A DNA stretch of 64,000 nt. It comes from Zygnema cylindricum. Taxonomy: Eukaryota > Streptophyta > Zygnematophyceae > Zygnematales > Zygnemataceae. Below, in pieces: positions 11,106-22,271 of the stretch. Every line of letters starts with the position of its first letter. Position 1 is the stretch's first letter. The notes beneath the pieces are model-generated. The model saw nothing but the letters and a program-made list of their open reading frames with translations, did no database searches and was not told the DNA's origin. The stretch is taken from the NCBI GenBank assembly GCA_037447655.1, contig JBBHKE010000269.1, forward strand, positions 1-64,000. The letters are read 5' to 3'. A program made the translations under genes and the position numbers.

Positions 11106-11999
11106 ACGCCTTTTTTTTATGTCCATATAATTTTATGTACAGTGTGAGACGTAAGAATTTTACGAAACAAGCAATACTACGTAGTTTTTCGGGAAAAAGT
11201 CTAAATCCGTACGAATTAGACATCTATGCATGAAACATGCGCAATAGAGTACACTACGTTATGAAACTTTAGCATGGTAGATATATTTTCATAGTTTTTC
11301 AAACCATTTAATACTAACGATTTAATGGCGGCGAAATATACGTAAGTAACACACTGAACGATTTGAAAAAACAAGTAAAATCTTTAATGATTTTGTATTC
11401 GTACTATTCCGTACATGTAAAAAAAATCCGTACGAACGTACATAAGTCAAACTTACCGGGCGCAAACGGGGCAACACTACAACGTCTCTTTTTGTAAAAG
11501 TTTGTACAATTTGAGAAACATTCCATACATTTCCCTATAATTCCGTACATTTCCGTAAATTTGTTGTCGAGTTTTGCCGACAAAAAGTACTAAGAAATGC
11601 AACTTAATATTTTCGTCAAAGTTCGTACATTTCCCGTAAAATACCGTATATTTCCCGTAAATTTCCCGTTCACTTTACTGGACAAAAAGTACTAAGCCTT
11701 TTTTTGCAATTTTTTCAACAGTCACAAATTATACGAAGGAATAGAAAAAACTGAAAAAATCATACGATTTGAACAACATCGTATTTTTTCCATTTTGTCG
11801 TCAATAATATCAGACTATACAGCCCATATTTATTACAGTACTGGAGCGTTGGAGAAAAAGTAGTGTTACCGTTAATTTAGGGTTATTACACTATTTTATG
11901 TAAAAAGGAGAAGATTTTATTGCCAAAAACGTGATAGTAATACCATCAAATTACAAACCATGATTGTACGTGAACAGAGTTGATGATCATCAAAGGTTT

Positions 12000-12257
12000 T
12001 CACAACTCTGACACCTCCATTGGCCCTCAGAATAAGCAGCTCACACGAAGCCTCTAGGATAACCCTGATCCTTTTTAGTTCCATCTAAAATATCAGCCAC
12101 CTTGGCAGACTAAAACTCTGACCACCTCCACCCCTATGAAGGCAAGACTCCATTGAGTTGATAGCAAAAAGAATCTCTGCATTTGCTCCCTTGAGCATTA
12201 AGTTATACAGGGTCAAAGTTGACCTTTTGTATAAAGACTCTTTGGGAGAGAGGGTCC
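12000..12257 (-). mobile_element. Copia B 3' LTR, U5/R part
   Basis: Terminal portion of a minus-strand copia LTR, recognisable from the ACTCTGACACCTCC end, the AGCAAAAAGAATC segment, and GGTCAAAGTTGACC near the promoter. It is split from the rest of the LTR (13612-14407) by a solo LTR inserted at 12258. Its exact left end (near 12000) is weakly conserved. Confidence 0.75.
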
Positions 12258-13611
12258 TGTTGTTTTTGTGAAGTTTTGGATGTTTAGCATTGGAGGTTGT
12301 GAGAGGGAATTTCCGAACTTAGAATATTTTTTCAAAGTCTTTGTTTGAGTATGTACCTAAATTACAGTTGACAACTCTGTAGACTTAGTGCAGTACTGAG
12401 TCTAAAGCTTTAGGGGAGTGTTGTTATTTGAAAGCTTTAGTACTCAGTAAATAGGTCAGTGAGAGAGGGATTAGTACTTATAATATTTTTGAGTATAAAA
12501 CATTTCAGTACTGACCCCTAATAGTGTTACAGTAGTATTAGGACAAAAAGAGTGTACCGTACTTCTACAGGGACACGCGTCGGCATATGAGGATTTTGCA
12601 GGTATTTCAGGATGGCGCCGACACTCACATACACGTGTCGAATATCGAACAAGCGGATTCGCAGAATCGGACGGACGAAGTTTGGACCAGACATCCGGAA
12701 AATGTATTGTACGATTTCAATATGGAATGTGGATTTGAATCGTGTCGACGGACGCGATTCGCGTGGGACCACAAGTGACGAAGCACGCCATACACACTCA
12801 GGTGCATCGTACCCCACGACAACAGTCGGCTGGACTTATACGTCGTACGCACTCAAGTGATTCGTACCGCACGACAACAGTTGGCTGGACTTATACGAAC
12901 TATGCTGACTAAGCATCGATAACATCTTTTGTACGGACGCGTATCTATAAATATCTGAAAAACATTTGTTTGTATTTTAGTACGTTATAAAATAGTGTTT
13001 CACTGTTCCATTTAACGGCAGGTTGCAATTAGGGTTTTGACGTACCTCAAGTACATTAGACGTACATTGTTTTATCGTGTACAGTACTTAGTGACAAGTG
13101 TAGCTCCAGGATTAGTGTAGGACCTAGTTAGTTACTCTGCTAGTATAAACTTGTAGGACTTAGATTATTTTTAGTATCACAGTTGAATTTATCAAAGTAA
13201 GGGCAGACTGTTTTTCTGCAACTTTGACCTAATGTTGTGATCATTCTGATGGATGTTTTTGCATGAAACTTTGTGAAGATACTTAATGATCTAGAAACTA
13301 TTTGTGAGTATAGTTTCAGTATGTTATGTTATCTCTGTAGAATTCTGTGAGAAGTTTACTTGGTTAGTTTGATAAGCTGTCAGCTGTTTTTGGGAACTCT
13401 GGAGCTCATATCTTTTAGATTCGTTTGTGGATGAGGCTGTAATTTTGGGAGGTTATAGTGTCTAGTGTATACTGCATACAGCTGCAGTTTTAACATCTTT
13501 TATTAATTGTGGAGTAATCTGTGCTGTCTGAAACACAGCTCTTTTTGGGGTAGTTTGTGGGTGTCTTCCGTGAGTAATCCATGGCTAAAATAGGCTATGG
13601 ACAACATGTCC
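12253..13611 (+). mobile_element. Solo LTR 1 of the TGTTG...CAACA family, with target duplication
   Basis: Solo LTR 12258-13606 (1349 bp), starting TGTTGTTTTTG and ending GGCTATGGACAACA. Flanks are GGTCC (12253-12257) and TGTCC (13607-13611), a 5-bp target duplication with one change. Removing it restores the copia LTR motif GAGGGTCCTATCT, seen uninterrupted at 15560. Related to solo LTRs at 27773 and 40816; no internal region of this family is in the window. Confidence 0.8.
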
Positions 13612-14407
13612 TATCTACCAAATTTTTCTAAGTCCTATCTCTCTCTAAAACTCTTTCTACTGAAGTACGGCACCAATCAAAATACTGTATCGTACAAAAA
13701 TGTACAGGTGTCGGTGTACTTTTAGTACGGCCATTGTACGACATGGCCGACCAGTTGACACATGTTATGTCTGGATTCGTTTCTGTAATCCCCGATGATG
13801 CCGTAATCCAATGTGGTCGTGCCACGTGTCAATCGATATGGGGGTGACCGAAAACCGCCAAAATCTTATTCCACGATTTCGACATCCCTCGCGGCCATCC
13901 GATTGAAACTGGGTTTTAATCGCAGCCGTCATAAATCGTTGCGCCATATTTGTTTTGCTATTGAAACAAAATACGCGGTATCTGTTTCGGAACTATACCG
14001 TACTTCGTACTTTACAAACCTGTATCCATGTGCGACGTTTATAGTTACAGTTTAATGAATTAGGTCACGCTTCACAATTTATATATTTGCCAAACCCTAT
14101 ATGTCTCAGCACCGATCATAGACTATAGGATAAAGCTACCGTCTATTTCACACTTGACGGACGTCAAGTACCAGGATCAAATCCTGGGTCCGTCAAGTAT
14201 ATTTTGGTAAATATACCAAAATATACCAGTTGTCTCTCTATCTCTTAAGCAACATAGGCAGCCATGGCTCTAGCTTCCTCTTCAACTTTCAGTGATTGCG
14301 ACAACTGTGGGAGCTGAAGAGAGGAGCTAGAAGCAGACTGCCTCAGCTTCTTTTCTGTCTTTCATTTTGGACATACAAAATACTATAAATAACCATTAAT
14401 TTTTACA
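13612..14407 (-). mobile_element. Copia B 3' LTR, U3 part
   Basis: Continuation of the minus-strand copia LTR after solo LTR 1. It has the GTAC cluster (13665-13745), G-box GCCACGTGTCA near 13823, a tRNA-like module (14115-14195) and the U3 start ...ATTTTTACA at 14407. It abuts the pyrimidine complement of a polypurine tract (CTCCTCTTATTTT). Confidence 0.8.
14115..14195 (+). repeat. tRNA-like module in LTR B
   Basis: Plus-strand reading (antisense to copia B) gives A-box-like AGGATAAAGCTACCG, then a perfect T arm CCAGG-ATCAAAT-CCTGG at 14171-14187. It lies about 210 bp from the LTR start at 14407. Confidence 0.65.
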
Positions 14408-15314
14408 CTCCTCTTATTTTCTAGTCACTCTTTAATTTCGTACCACACTTCTCCCTGCACAAAATAAGCTTAGGGGAAAGCACAGGTTTGGTCATCATAT
14501 GTGCTACCATCTCGCTATCTGGTCTGTACTCTAAACTGATTATTTTGTTTTCTACCTTCTATCTAACAAAACTGAGTCTAATGTCCATGTGTTTGGCTCT
14601 AAAATGATGTTTAGAATTTGCTGCAATAGCGATTGCTGCCTGATTATCACAAAAAATTGTATGCACATCACTCTTACGGTGACCAAGCTCACCAAGCAAA
14701 GAGTTGACCCACATCAATTCTTTTACAGCAGAGCAAGAGGCCATGTACTCAGCCTCCATGGTGGACTGAGCAATGACCTTTTGCTGATTGGAGCTCCAGC
14801 AGCAATCCCCATCACCCACATACAATACATACCCAGACCTGCATCTTCTTATCGGAGCATCACTATAGCTGGCATCACTCAAAGTGGTGATGTCAGTATT
14901 ATTCCCACCCAAATGCAACCATAGATCTTTAGTCCCTATGAGATATCTAAGGACTCTCTTAGCTGCCTCCTAATCTTTCTTAGTGGGAGCATTCAGACTC
15001 CTACTTAGTACTCCTACAGCTGCAGCTATGTCTGGACGGGTACAATTCATGAAATATATTAGGCTGCCCTCTACTTGTCTATAAGGGATGGTGTGCATAA
15101 ATCTTTTCTTTTCCGGGCCTACCTCATCATCTAAGATTATAAATCCATCTTCCACACTCCCCTCACTTCCTTTCTTTAATTCCATAAGAGTGGTACAACT
15201 ATCAGCCTTGTTTATTTGGAATTTTTCTAACATGTTTCCAATGGCCTTCTTTTGAGTTAATCTTATTATCTTTCTATCTCTGTCTCTCTCTATCTGAATT
15301 CCCAAAATATACCT
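14408..15314 (-). pseudogene. pol: Copia B RNase H and RT C-terminus
   Basis: On the minus strand this encodes the end of copia pol. RNase H occupies about 14460-14990 (the LSDASYSDAPIRRC block, AQSTMEAEYMA, and CDNQAAIAIA). The RT C-terminus reads up to about 15310 (RYILGIQIERD). Stops and frameshifts are few, but the coding is cut in RT by solo LTR C (15315-16378) and resumes at 16384. Confidence 0.88.
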
Positions 15315-16383
15315 TGAAACTCTGAGACATCCATAAGTCCTCAGAGTGGACAGCTTCCAAGAAGCCTCTAAGATAACCCTGACCCCTTTGTGTTTCAGCA
15401 AGAACAACAGCCACCGTGGCAAACAAAAACTCTGACCAACTTCACCCCTGTGAAGGCAAGTTTCCCATGAGTCGATAGCAAAAAGAATCTTTGAATTTGC
15501 TCCCCTGAGCAGTAAGTTATGGAGGGTCAAAGTTGACCTTTTGTACAGAAGCTCTCTGGGAAAGAGGGTCCTATCTCCTAATTTTTCTAAGTCCTATCTC
15601 TCTCACAGACTATCTACTGATGTACGGAGCCAATCAGATTACACTTCCATACACAAAAGTACAGCTGCTGGTGTACTTTCTGTACGAACATTGTACGACA
15701 TGGCCTAAATTTCGATACGTGGTATATCCGGATTCTCTCCCTTAATCCTCGGAGATGCCGCGATCCAATGTCATTCCGCCACGTGTCATCCGATGTGGCG
15801 ATGACCAAGAACCGCTGAAATCCTCTTCCGTGATCTTGGCGTTTAATTGCGGCCGTCCGATTAAATTCACATTTAATCGTAGCCGTAATAAATACATGCG
15901 CGGTATTCGTTTCGCTAAAGAAATAAACGCGCGGTATTCGTTTCTTATCCGTACTGTAATCCGTACTTTTACATTAATGGATCTATGTCTCCCGTAAATA
16001 GTTTCATTTAAATGAATAATCATACGTGTTAATGTTTAATTAAATATCAAACCCTATAGAATGTAACATTAGGTATAGACATAACGGATAAGGCCACCGG
16101 CTACCGATAGCTTACCGTCCGACAGGTACTAGGATCAAATCCTAGAGGCATCATGTATTCTTTTAGTAAATAAACCCCTAATGGAAAATAAACTAATATT
16201 TATATCGCGTAAACCTCTGGATAGCCTAATTAGCCATGGCTCTAGCTTCCTCTCTAACTTCTCAGTGACTGCGACAAGTTTGAGAGTTGGAGAGAGGAGT
16301 TAGAGGTAGACTTCCTCGGCTTCTTTCTATATTTCTATTCAAACTAGAAAATACTTTAAAAGACCATTAATTTCTACATACCT
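15310..16383 (-). mobile_element. Solo LTR C with TACCT target duplication
   Basis: A complete copia LTR, 15315-16378 (1064 bp), minus strand, starting TGTAGAAATT and ending ...AGAGTTTCA. TACCT is repeated exactly at 15310-15314 and 16379-16383. It splits the RT of copia B so that removing the LTR and one TACCT joins the RT precisely. It belongs to the TGTAGAAATT subfamily, like the LTRs at 39347, 45209 and 50613. No internal region, so it is a solo LTR left by LTR-LTR recombination. Confidence 0.9.
16075..16150 (+). repeat. tRNA-like module in solo LTR C
   Basis: Plus-strand reading has AACGGATAAGGCCACCGG as an A-box-like D arm and a perfect T arm CTAGG-ATCAAAT-CCTAG at 16129-16145. The spacing between the two (about 45 nt) is that of a tRNA gene. 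Confidence 0.7.
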
Positions 16384-17077
16384 TGCTTCTCCCATATCTT
16401 TCATCTCAAATCTTTCTATTAGATCATTTTTCAACTTATCTATTTTATCCATAGATTTACTTAAAACAAGCAAATCATCAATATAAATTGCAATAAAATA
16501 ATTCCTTCCTCATCTTCAAACAAATAAATTGAGTGATCTGAGCTGATCCGAATATATCCTAAACCTGTAAGAAACTCATTATGTTTTTTGTTCCATTGCC
16601 GAGGCGCCTGTTTCAACCCATACAAAGATTTGATCAATCGGCATACCTTGCTCTCCTCCCCTTGCTCAACAAATCCTTCGGGCTGTCGCATTAAAATCTC
16701 CCTTTCTAACTCTCCATGTAGGAAGGCTGTCTTGATGTCCATTTGATGCACTTCCATATCTACTACTGCCGCCATACAGAGAAATATCCGAACAAAGGGA
16801 AACTTGACGACCTGAGCAAAAGTCTCGTCGTAGTCAATTCCCTCTTTCTAGGTAAATCCTTTCGCCACTAACCAAGCATTGCACCGCTCAATAGTGTTAT
16901 TAGGGTTGAGTTTCAATTTGAATACCCACTTACACCCGATTAGCTTTCAATCACGAGGACAATCCACCAATTCCCATGTATTGCCTGCCATAATCAAAGC
17001 CATCTCATCATTAATGGTTGTCTTCCACTGGTTCCTCTCATGACATTTCATATCCTCACCATAAATCTAAGATTCAT
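16384..17077 (-). pseudogene. pol: Copia B reverse transcriptase, N-terminal part
   Basis: Minus-strand RT with the classic copia blocks MDIKTAFLHGEL, QPEGFV and SLYGLKQAPRQW, and an active-site region near 16460-16490 where a frameshift separates the IYIDD frame from the upstream frame. Further upstream (16780-17077) it carries GCKWVFKLK-type and WELVDCP-type segments. It breaks off at 17077, where a plus-strand copia LTR starts; gag, protease and integrase are not found. Confidence 0.88.
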
Positions 17078-17296
17078 TGTTGAAATTAAAAGGCTTTTTT
17101 TTGTATTTTCTAGGTTTCTTGAGTAATCTAAGATGAGGAAGGAAAAAGCAGAGGCAGCCTGCTTCTAACTTCTCTCTCCAACCCCCATACTTGTCGTAGT
17201 CACTAGAGGATGAAGAAAAAGCTAGAGCCATGGGTGCATATGCTTCTCCTAGAGTCAGAAGGCAGTGCTTTGCTAAACTTACCAAAAAGGTTAACG

Positions 17297-17375
17297 CACC
17301 TAGGATTTGATCTTGATACCTATCGTCCGTCCAAATAGCCCAAATCGTTACCATGTAGCCTAGCACCTGTGTCAA
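17297..17375 (-). repeat. tRNA-like module in LTR D
   Basis: Minus-strand reading contains a T-arm-like TCAAG-ATCAAAT-CCTAG (near 17300-17316, stem partly mispaired) about 220 bp from the LTR start. The D arm is more decayed than in other LTRs. Confidence 0.5.
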
Positions 17376-17844
17376 AGTATATAGGGTACGATACCTATTT
17401 CAAGATGTGCAAATAGAGAATTTCATTTAACTGACGAATAGACCACAATCACATAGACACTGTCAGACAGAATCACATCGAAAAGTACTGCTTGTATTTT
17501 AACAGCTATAAATTAAGGCCAATATCAATCAGACGGCGGAGGAAAAAGTCGACATCGCGGAATGGACGATTTGGCGGTTTGCGGTCACAGCCACACCGGG
17601 TGACACGTGGCAACCTGACATTGGATGGCGGCATCTTCGGCACATACCATGGCGAACATGGATATGGAAGACGTCGTCTCCTTTGCCATGTCGTACAATG
17701 GCCGTACAGAAAGAACTCCGGGCCAAGTACCTTTTTGTAATGTACACTGAATTCATTGGCTCCATACTTGAGTTGTACAAGGTTAAGAGAAGGGTTCAGG
17801 ACTTAGAAAATATAGGTAGCAACCTCTCTCCCAGAGCGCTTCTG

Positions 17845-17865
17845 TATAAAAGGTCATCTTTGACC
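17845..17865 (+). promoter_or_regulatory. TATA box joined to GGTCA/TGACC palindrome
   Basis: TATAAAAGG is followed without a gap by GGTCATCTTTGACC, whose ends GGTCA and TGACC are inverted. The right half is a W-box core (TTGACC) that WRKY factors bind. The same arrangement recurs in other LTRs (for example 58167-58186), so it is conserved despite divergence elsewhere. Confidence 0.7.
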
Positions 17866-18075
17866 ATTGATAATTTACTGCTCAGGGGAGCAAATTCAAG
17901 GATTCTTTTTGAGGCGGACTCAGGGGAGTCAGCTTTACCAAGGGGTTTAGTTTGGTCAATCTCTATTCTGTAAGAGTCTCAGCAATACTCATACAAAGAC
18001 AAAGGGACTGAGGTTATCATAGAGGCTTCTGGTAAGCTGCCTACTCTGAGTACCAATGGAGGTCTCAAAGTTGCA

Positions 18076-18091
18076 GGTTATGGGCCCACCC
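18076..18091 (+). other. Copia D half-tRNA primer binding site
   Basis: GGTTATGGGCCCACC immediately after the LTR end. It is the complement of the anticodon stem-loop region of plant initiator methionine tRNA rather than of its 3' end. The ATG inside it (18080-18082) lies in the gag frame. Confidence 0.75.
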
Positions 18092-19518
18092 TCTAAGATG
18101 CCCATATTCAATGGGACTGGGTTCATCTACTGGGAGAGTATGATGATAGGAGCCCTATGTGTTTAAAGATTTTGGGGAATAGTGAGTGGGCGAGTAAAGT
18201 GCCCATCGGGTTCTGCTATCCCTCGAGGGTTTGAACGAAGCAAATTTGGTAGGAAACCAGATCCACCGCCCTCAAAGGATTCAAAAGACGGAGAAAGCAT
18301 TGTGATGGAAAAGGGGAAAGAGAAAGAGAAAACCACACCTATAACAACCGGATATGTTTTCATGTCTCCTATTCCAAGGAATGACGAGAATTACATCGAT
18401 ACCTGGGACTACAACAACATGGTGGCCAAGCATTTTGTCCTCCATCATCTTACACAAGGACTCCCATGTCCTCATTTGCAGGTGGAAAGGGCATCCAATC
18501 GGTGGGACGCGCTTATAAAGATGTACCGTAGCGGTACTATTCAGAAACAGAAACTAGCAGATCAAAAGATCAATATATACTTTCACAAATGAGAGAAGAT
18601 ACTCGATTTCTGCAATGAGTTGGCTATACTCTTCATGGAGTTAGAGTGTGCCGGAAAAGTAGAAACCGAGAAGGCAAAGGTTCAATGCTTACTCATGAAA
18701 CTACCAAATGAGAATGAGATCATTGTGAACCGGTACAGGATCTGCCGGACTGTAGGTGGATATAGAATTCGGTAGTCGGTATGATTCTCGTCCGAGAGAA
18801 TACAATCGAAATCCGGAGGGGAGTTAAGAGTGGACAAGCCTTGGCGGCCGGAGCAAGTTGGAGAAACAAAGATTCACAGAAACCCCTTGGAAGTTATGGA
18901 GGAGAAGACCAGAAAAATCAATCCGATGAGCCCGAGACTAGGGTACCAAAGGGGCTTTGTCATTTCTACAAGAAACAGGGGCATTACATGGCGGAATGTA
19001 CCAAACTGATCGAGCTTCAGGTAAAGGAGGGCCAGATTGGGGGTCAACCACGAGGGAAGAAAAAGGCACTTGTCACACAGGTACTCGAGGAGGAATTCGA
19101 TAAGTAGGACGACGATCTTCTTTTGGGTGAGGAGTTGGAGGTAAAGACAGAAGTCGAAATTCCACAAAAGCATAAATGTGCTTTTGGTGGACTGAAAGGT
19201 GAAGGAGGCTGGATTGTGGATAGGTGCCTCCATGCACATGTGCAACGATAAGCATATGTTCACTAAGCTGAGAAAGATCCCTACAGTAGAGATTGAATAT
19301 GGGGATGAGAGGGTAGTTACCACTAATATTGTAGGATCGGTAGATCTGCAAGTCATGGTGGAGGGAAAGACCTCAATAGTTACGTTCTCCGATGTATTGT
19401 TTATTCCAGAGTTAAACAAAAACCTTATCTCTACATCTGTATTAGATGATAAAGGATTTGAAACTAGCACCAGAAAAGTAGTTTTTACAGCTAGCTTTGA
19501 GGAAGATGTGTATTTTGT
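18080..19518 (+). pseudogene. gag: Copia D gag and start of protease
   Basis: Copia gag-pol start. The ATG lies in the primer site (MGPPSKMPIFNG). Gag continues through a YWE block, an ETWDYNNMVAKHF-like block near 18400 and a basic region; the zinc knuckle near 18960-19000 reads CHFYKKQGHYMAEC, with one Cys changed to Tyr. The protease site near 19210 has lost two bases exactly at the Asp-Ser-Gly codons (GTGGATAGGTGCC), removing the catalytic motif. A TAG lies near 19105. Homology to copia K continues to FEEDVYF near 19515, then stops abruptly at a piece of a different element. Confidence 0.82.
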
Positions 19519-20420
19519 TGTTCTACAACCACTGGAGCAGGTGGAGCATCAGCAGTAGTAGTGGAAGTAGACATAATCTCACTCACAGAAACTTATCAAG
19601 AATCCTATTAGACAGCTGTTTAATATATCTCACCAAATCTGATACAATGAACCAACCTGCTTCAAACTATACCACGGTATAGAATATCATGAAGAATGAC
19701 AACATCCAAAGTTTAAGCTCAATTGATCCAACATACACCAAGATATGCAACTCAGAAGTTTCCCAAAAAAAGTCTGCACATTACACAGTCAGGAAGTCTG
19801 GATACATAAAATGTTCTATGTCCTAAGTCTTATACTCTTCACTCAGTTGTCCTACTACATAGTGCTGTACCGCCGATACAAGTGTTCCAAAACGATACAT
19901 CCAAAACAACTAAACTGCCACTAAGGTCTAAGTGCTCCTACTTCCGCTAAGAACTAATCTATCACTGTACACTCAATATGACTGAGAATCCTATATAGGT
20001 GATTTGATCAAATACTTGTCGCCTGGCTAAGTGAATCTCGTCTGTTGACTTGATTCACATCAATTGCAGTAGCGCAGTCCAATTCCTGATTATATTCAAG
20101 TATCCGCAGCTTCATAGCAACTGCGTTATCACATTCAAAAGTTAGCCGCAGTTGTGTTTGTCCTGTTGCGTAGCAACTGCGTTGTCATGTACCAATATAT
20201 CCGTAGTTGCGTTTGACCTGTTGCGTCGCAGGCTGCGTTTGTCCGTACGGACCATATCAAAGATAATCGCAGCTGCGCTTGTTCCATGTGCTTCGCAGCT
20301 GCGTTGTCGGTACCATTCAAAAACCTGCACTGTGATTCAAGTGATGACGCGTGTCCATATAGATCTATTTTCCTATCGTCCTATAAATTTGCTGAGACTT
20401 AAAGCTGTCCAAAAACAACA
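19519..20420 (-). mobile_element. 5' piece of a conventionally primed copia
   Basis: On the minus strand: a short gag start (ATG at 19574-19572, reading MSTSTTTADAP...), a leader, then TTGTATCAGA at 19638-19647, close to the standard TGGTATCAGAGC site for the 3' end of initiator tRNA, and an LTR end ...GGTTGGTTCA. The sequence to its right (to about 20420) would be its LTR, including a GC-rich subrepeat block. Both ends are truncated. It is a different copia lineage from the half-tRNA elements. Motif matches are imperfect. Confidence 0.5.
20100..20335. repeat. Degenerate subrepeats with CGCAGYTGCG cores
   Basis: About four units of 55-65 bp, each containing a (C/T)GCAG(T/C)TGCG-type half and its near-complement (GCAACTGCG or GCAGCTGCG) plus a GT(A/C)CC or TGTACC segment. 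They make short hairpins. They sit in the putative LTR of the conventionally primed copia. Confidence 0.6.
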
Positions 20421-21383
20421 CTTGGTACCTATCGTCCGTCAAATCACCCTTAGTCGTAAGCCTTATCCTATTGACTAGGATCAATGGTGAGATATATATG
20501 AATTCATAAGTGTTTAAATATGTAAAATGCCATAAATTCATTTAACGGCGCCAACAGACATGTAACATAAAAACAATTTAAATGTACTTACGACGTACGG
20601 TACTTCACTAAATGAATACAGCGCATTTTTTTCGATAGCAAAACAAATACCGCGCATTGATTTTTGACTGCTGGATTTAATAGCTGATCTTGATCGAATG
20701 ACCGCGATAGATGTTGAGATTCAGGATTGGGTGTTTGGTGGTTTTTGATCTTCGCCACGTCAAATGACACGTCGCACAATCACATTGGATTGCGGCAATT
20801 TCGGAGATTATGGGAACAAATCTGGATTTGGCATGTATCGACTTTTTGCCCATGTCGTATGATGGCTGTACAAAAAGTACACCGGTACCTCTTCTTTTCT
20901 GTACATCAAAGTATTGTGATTGGTTCCCTACGTCAATAGATAGAAGTTTTAGAGAGAGATACGACTTATAAATTTTAGAAGGTAGCCACCTCTCTCCGAG
21001 AGAGCTTTGTACTAAAGGTCATCTTTGACCACTCATAACTTACTGCTCAGGGGAGCAAATTCAGAGATTCTTTTTGCTGCGGACTCAAAGGAGTCTAGGC
21101 TACACATGGGCTATGTTGGTCAGAGTCTTTGCTTGTCGGGTTGGCTGCATTTCTACAGGAAAGTTAGTGGGGGTGAATGTGTCCAAAACTCATATTCCAA
21201 CTTTGCATTCTTTGGTGGAACTGAGCACAAAGAAAGTCCTATTTCACGAGGTGAAGTTGTATTGGGGTTTTGATTGTGAAGGGGTTAATCATTTGGGTTT
21301 GTATCAACTTGAAGTTAGCACTAACTAGATAAGCTTCTTTGGATCTGCGAATTTTGTGGGGGAATGGACCCCATAGAGTTTTA
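20421..21383 (+). mobile_element. Copia LTR E, 5'-truncated
   Basis: Aligns with LTR A from its position 6989 to its end. It starts abruptly inside the tRNA-like module (the T arm is missing, the D-arm part AGCCTTATCC remains) and ends CATAGAGTTTTA. G-box is mutated (GACACGTCGC near 20767); GGTCATCTTTGACC near 21018 and both hairpins are present. Nothing of the internal region follows; hAT-like sequence begins at 21384. Confidence 0.78.
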
Positions 21384-22271
21384 TATTTACGATGCATTCA
21401 GCGAGATAGGATCAATCGCTTAAGCAAAAAATAGATTGCCAATTTTTGCTTGTATCGATAAGACCCATCTTACTGAACATATACGATTTTTGTAAAGGTT
21501 TTAAAAAACAACCCTAAAGTTGGAAAACTTCAAAGAACCAACTTTACATTTGGTTGTGTTTGAGCTATGGTCTCTCTATAACCATTGTAAGATAGGAAAA
21601 ACATATTACAATGACGGTGAAAAACAATGCCCCATCGATTCCCAAAACTTGCAAAAGCCAAAAGAACTTTTTATGAATTTGCATTACCGAAGTGGGGCCT
21701 TCACGAGTATCAGATTGTTGTAGCTCTTTTAGATCCCCTACAAAATCAAAGGCTTAAAATAAAAGGGTATCGAAAACCGAAATTGAAAGCACGAAGGTCA
21801 AACTTCGAGAAATCGCAAACGACATCATCAAAGATCACGTTTATTTCGGTAGTCCTCATCGTATACCAGAAAAACGAAAAACATCGCAAAGTATGGACGG
21901 TTTCCACAATTATTTTGGTGAAAACGATGTCGAAAACAAGGTTTTTATTACCACCGACAAAAAAACGCTCGTTAATGATGAATTAAAACGTTTGTTTGTT
22001 TTAAAATTAATGAGCGACAAAAGATTAAACTTTAACATACTTGAATGGTGGAAAAAAAAATCAAATGTATGTGCGAAATATGGAGGACTTCATATTCTAG
22101 CTTATGTCGCTAGATCCGTTGTAGCTATTCCAGCTTCTAGCTCCATGTCCGAATGCAGTTTTTTGGATGTCAAGAACACAATCACAAAAAAGAGGAGCTC
22201 CCTAGCGGCTCCAATTGTTAGTGATATTTTGTGTGTTAGATCCAACGGATACCTTTTAAACACATATTTTT
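21384..22271 (+). pseudogene. hAT transposase relic
   Basis: C-terminal part of a hAT-superfamily transposase. The dimerisation domain is plain at about 22030-22230: ILEWWKKKS, then SVVAIPASSSMSE and KKRSSLAAP, the order seen in hAT proteins. Weaker matches precede it (LHLVVFELW near 21550 and FHNYFGEN near 21900) but in different frames, so at least two frameshifts are present. A solo LTR starting at 22272 cuts the last codons. The AT-rich sequence beyond that LTR may be the rest of the transposon. Terminal repeats were not found. Confidence 0.75.

Larger units (their letters stand above)
8431..11999. other. Unclassified non-coding block, CGTAC-rich
   Basis: No open frame here resembles a protein; the short frames near 9560-10180 overlap on both strands and have no domain. 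The block is AT-rich with very frequent CGTAC and GTAC. It contains a TIR element (9403-10178), a second copy of the same TIR at 8825, a repeat cluster (10571-11105), and a pair of similar segments near 11520-11700 that each end GACAAAAAGTACTAAG (11581 and 11683, about 104 bp apart). TCATAGAGGTACCAA near 8670 is inverted near 10540. It may be one large non-autonomous DNA transposon, but I could not prove its ends. Confidence 0.4.
17078..18075 (+). mobile_element. Copia D 5' LTR
   Basis: LTR TGTTGAAATT...AAGTTGCA, 998 bp, followed by an intact primer site. It contains an antisense tRNA-like module, G-box TGACACGTGGCA near 17600, a TATA box TATAAAAGG at 17845-17853, the palindrome GGTCATCTTTGACC at 17852-17865, and hairpins GCTC-AGGG-GAGC (17880-17891) and GACTC-AGGG-GAGTC (17917-17930). 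This is the cleanest view of the LTR promoter layout. Confidence 0.85.

Noticed and set aside
12520-12860. Small coding frames on both strands near 12600
   Set aside because: They lie within solo LTR 1, overlap in several frames and show no domain.
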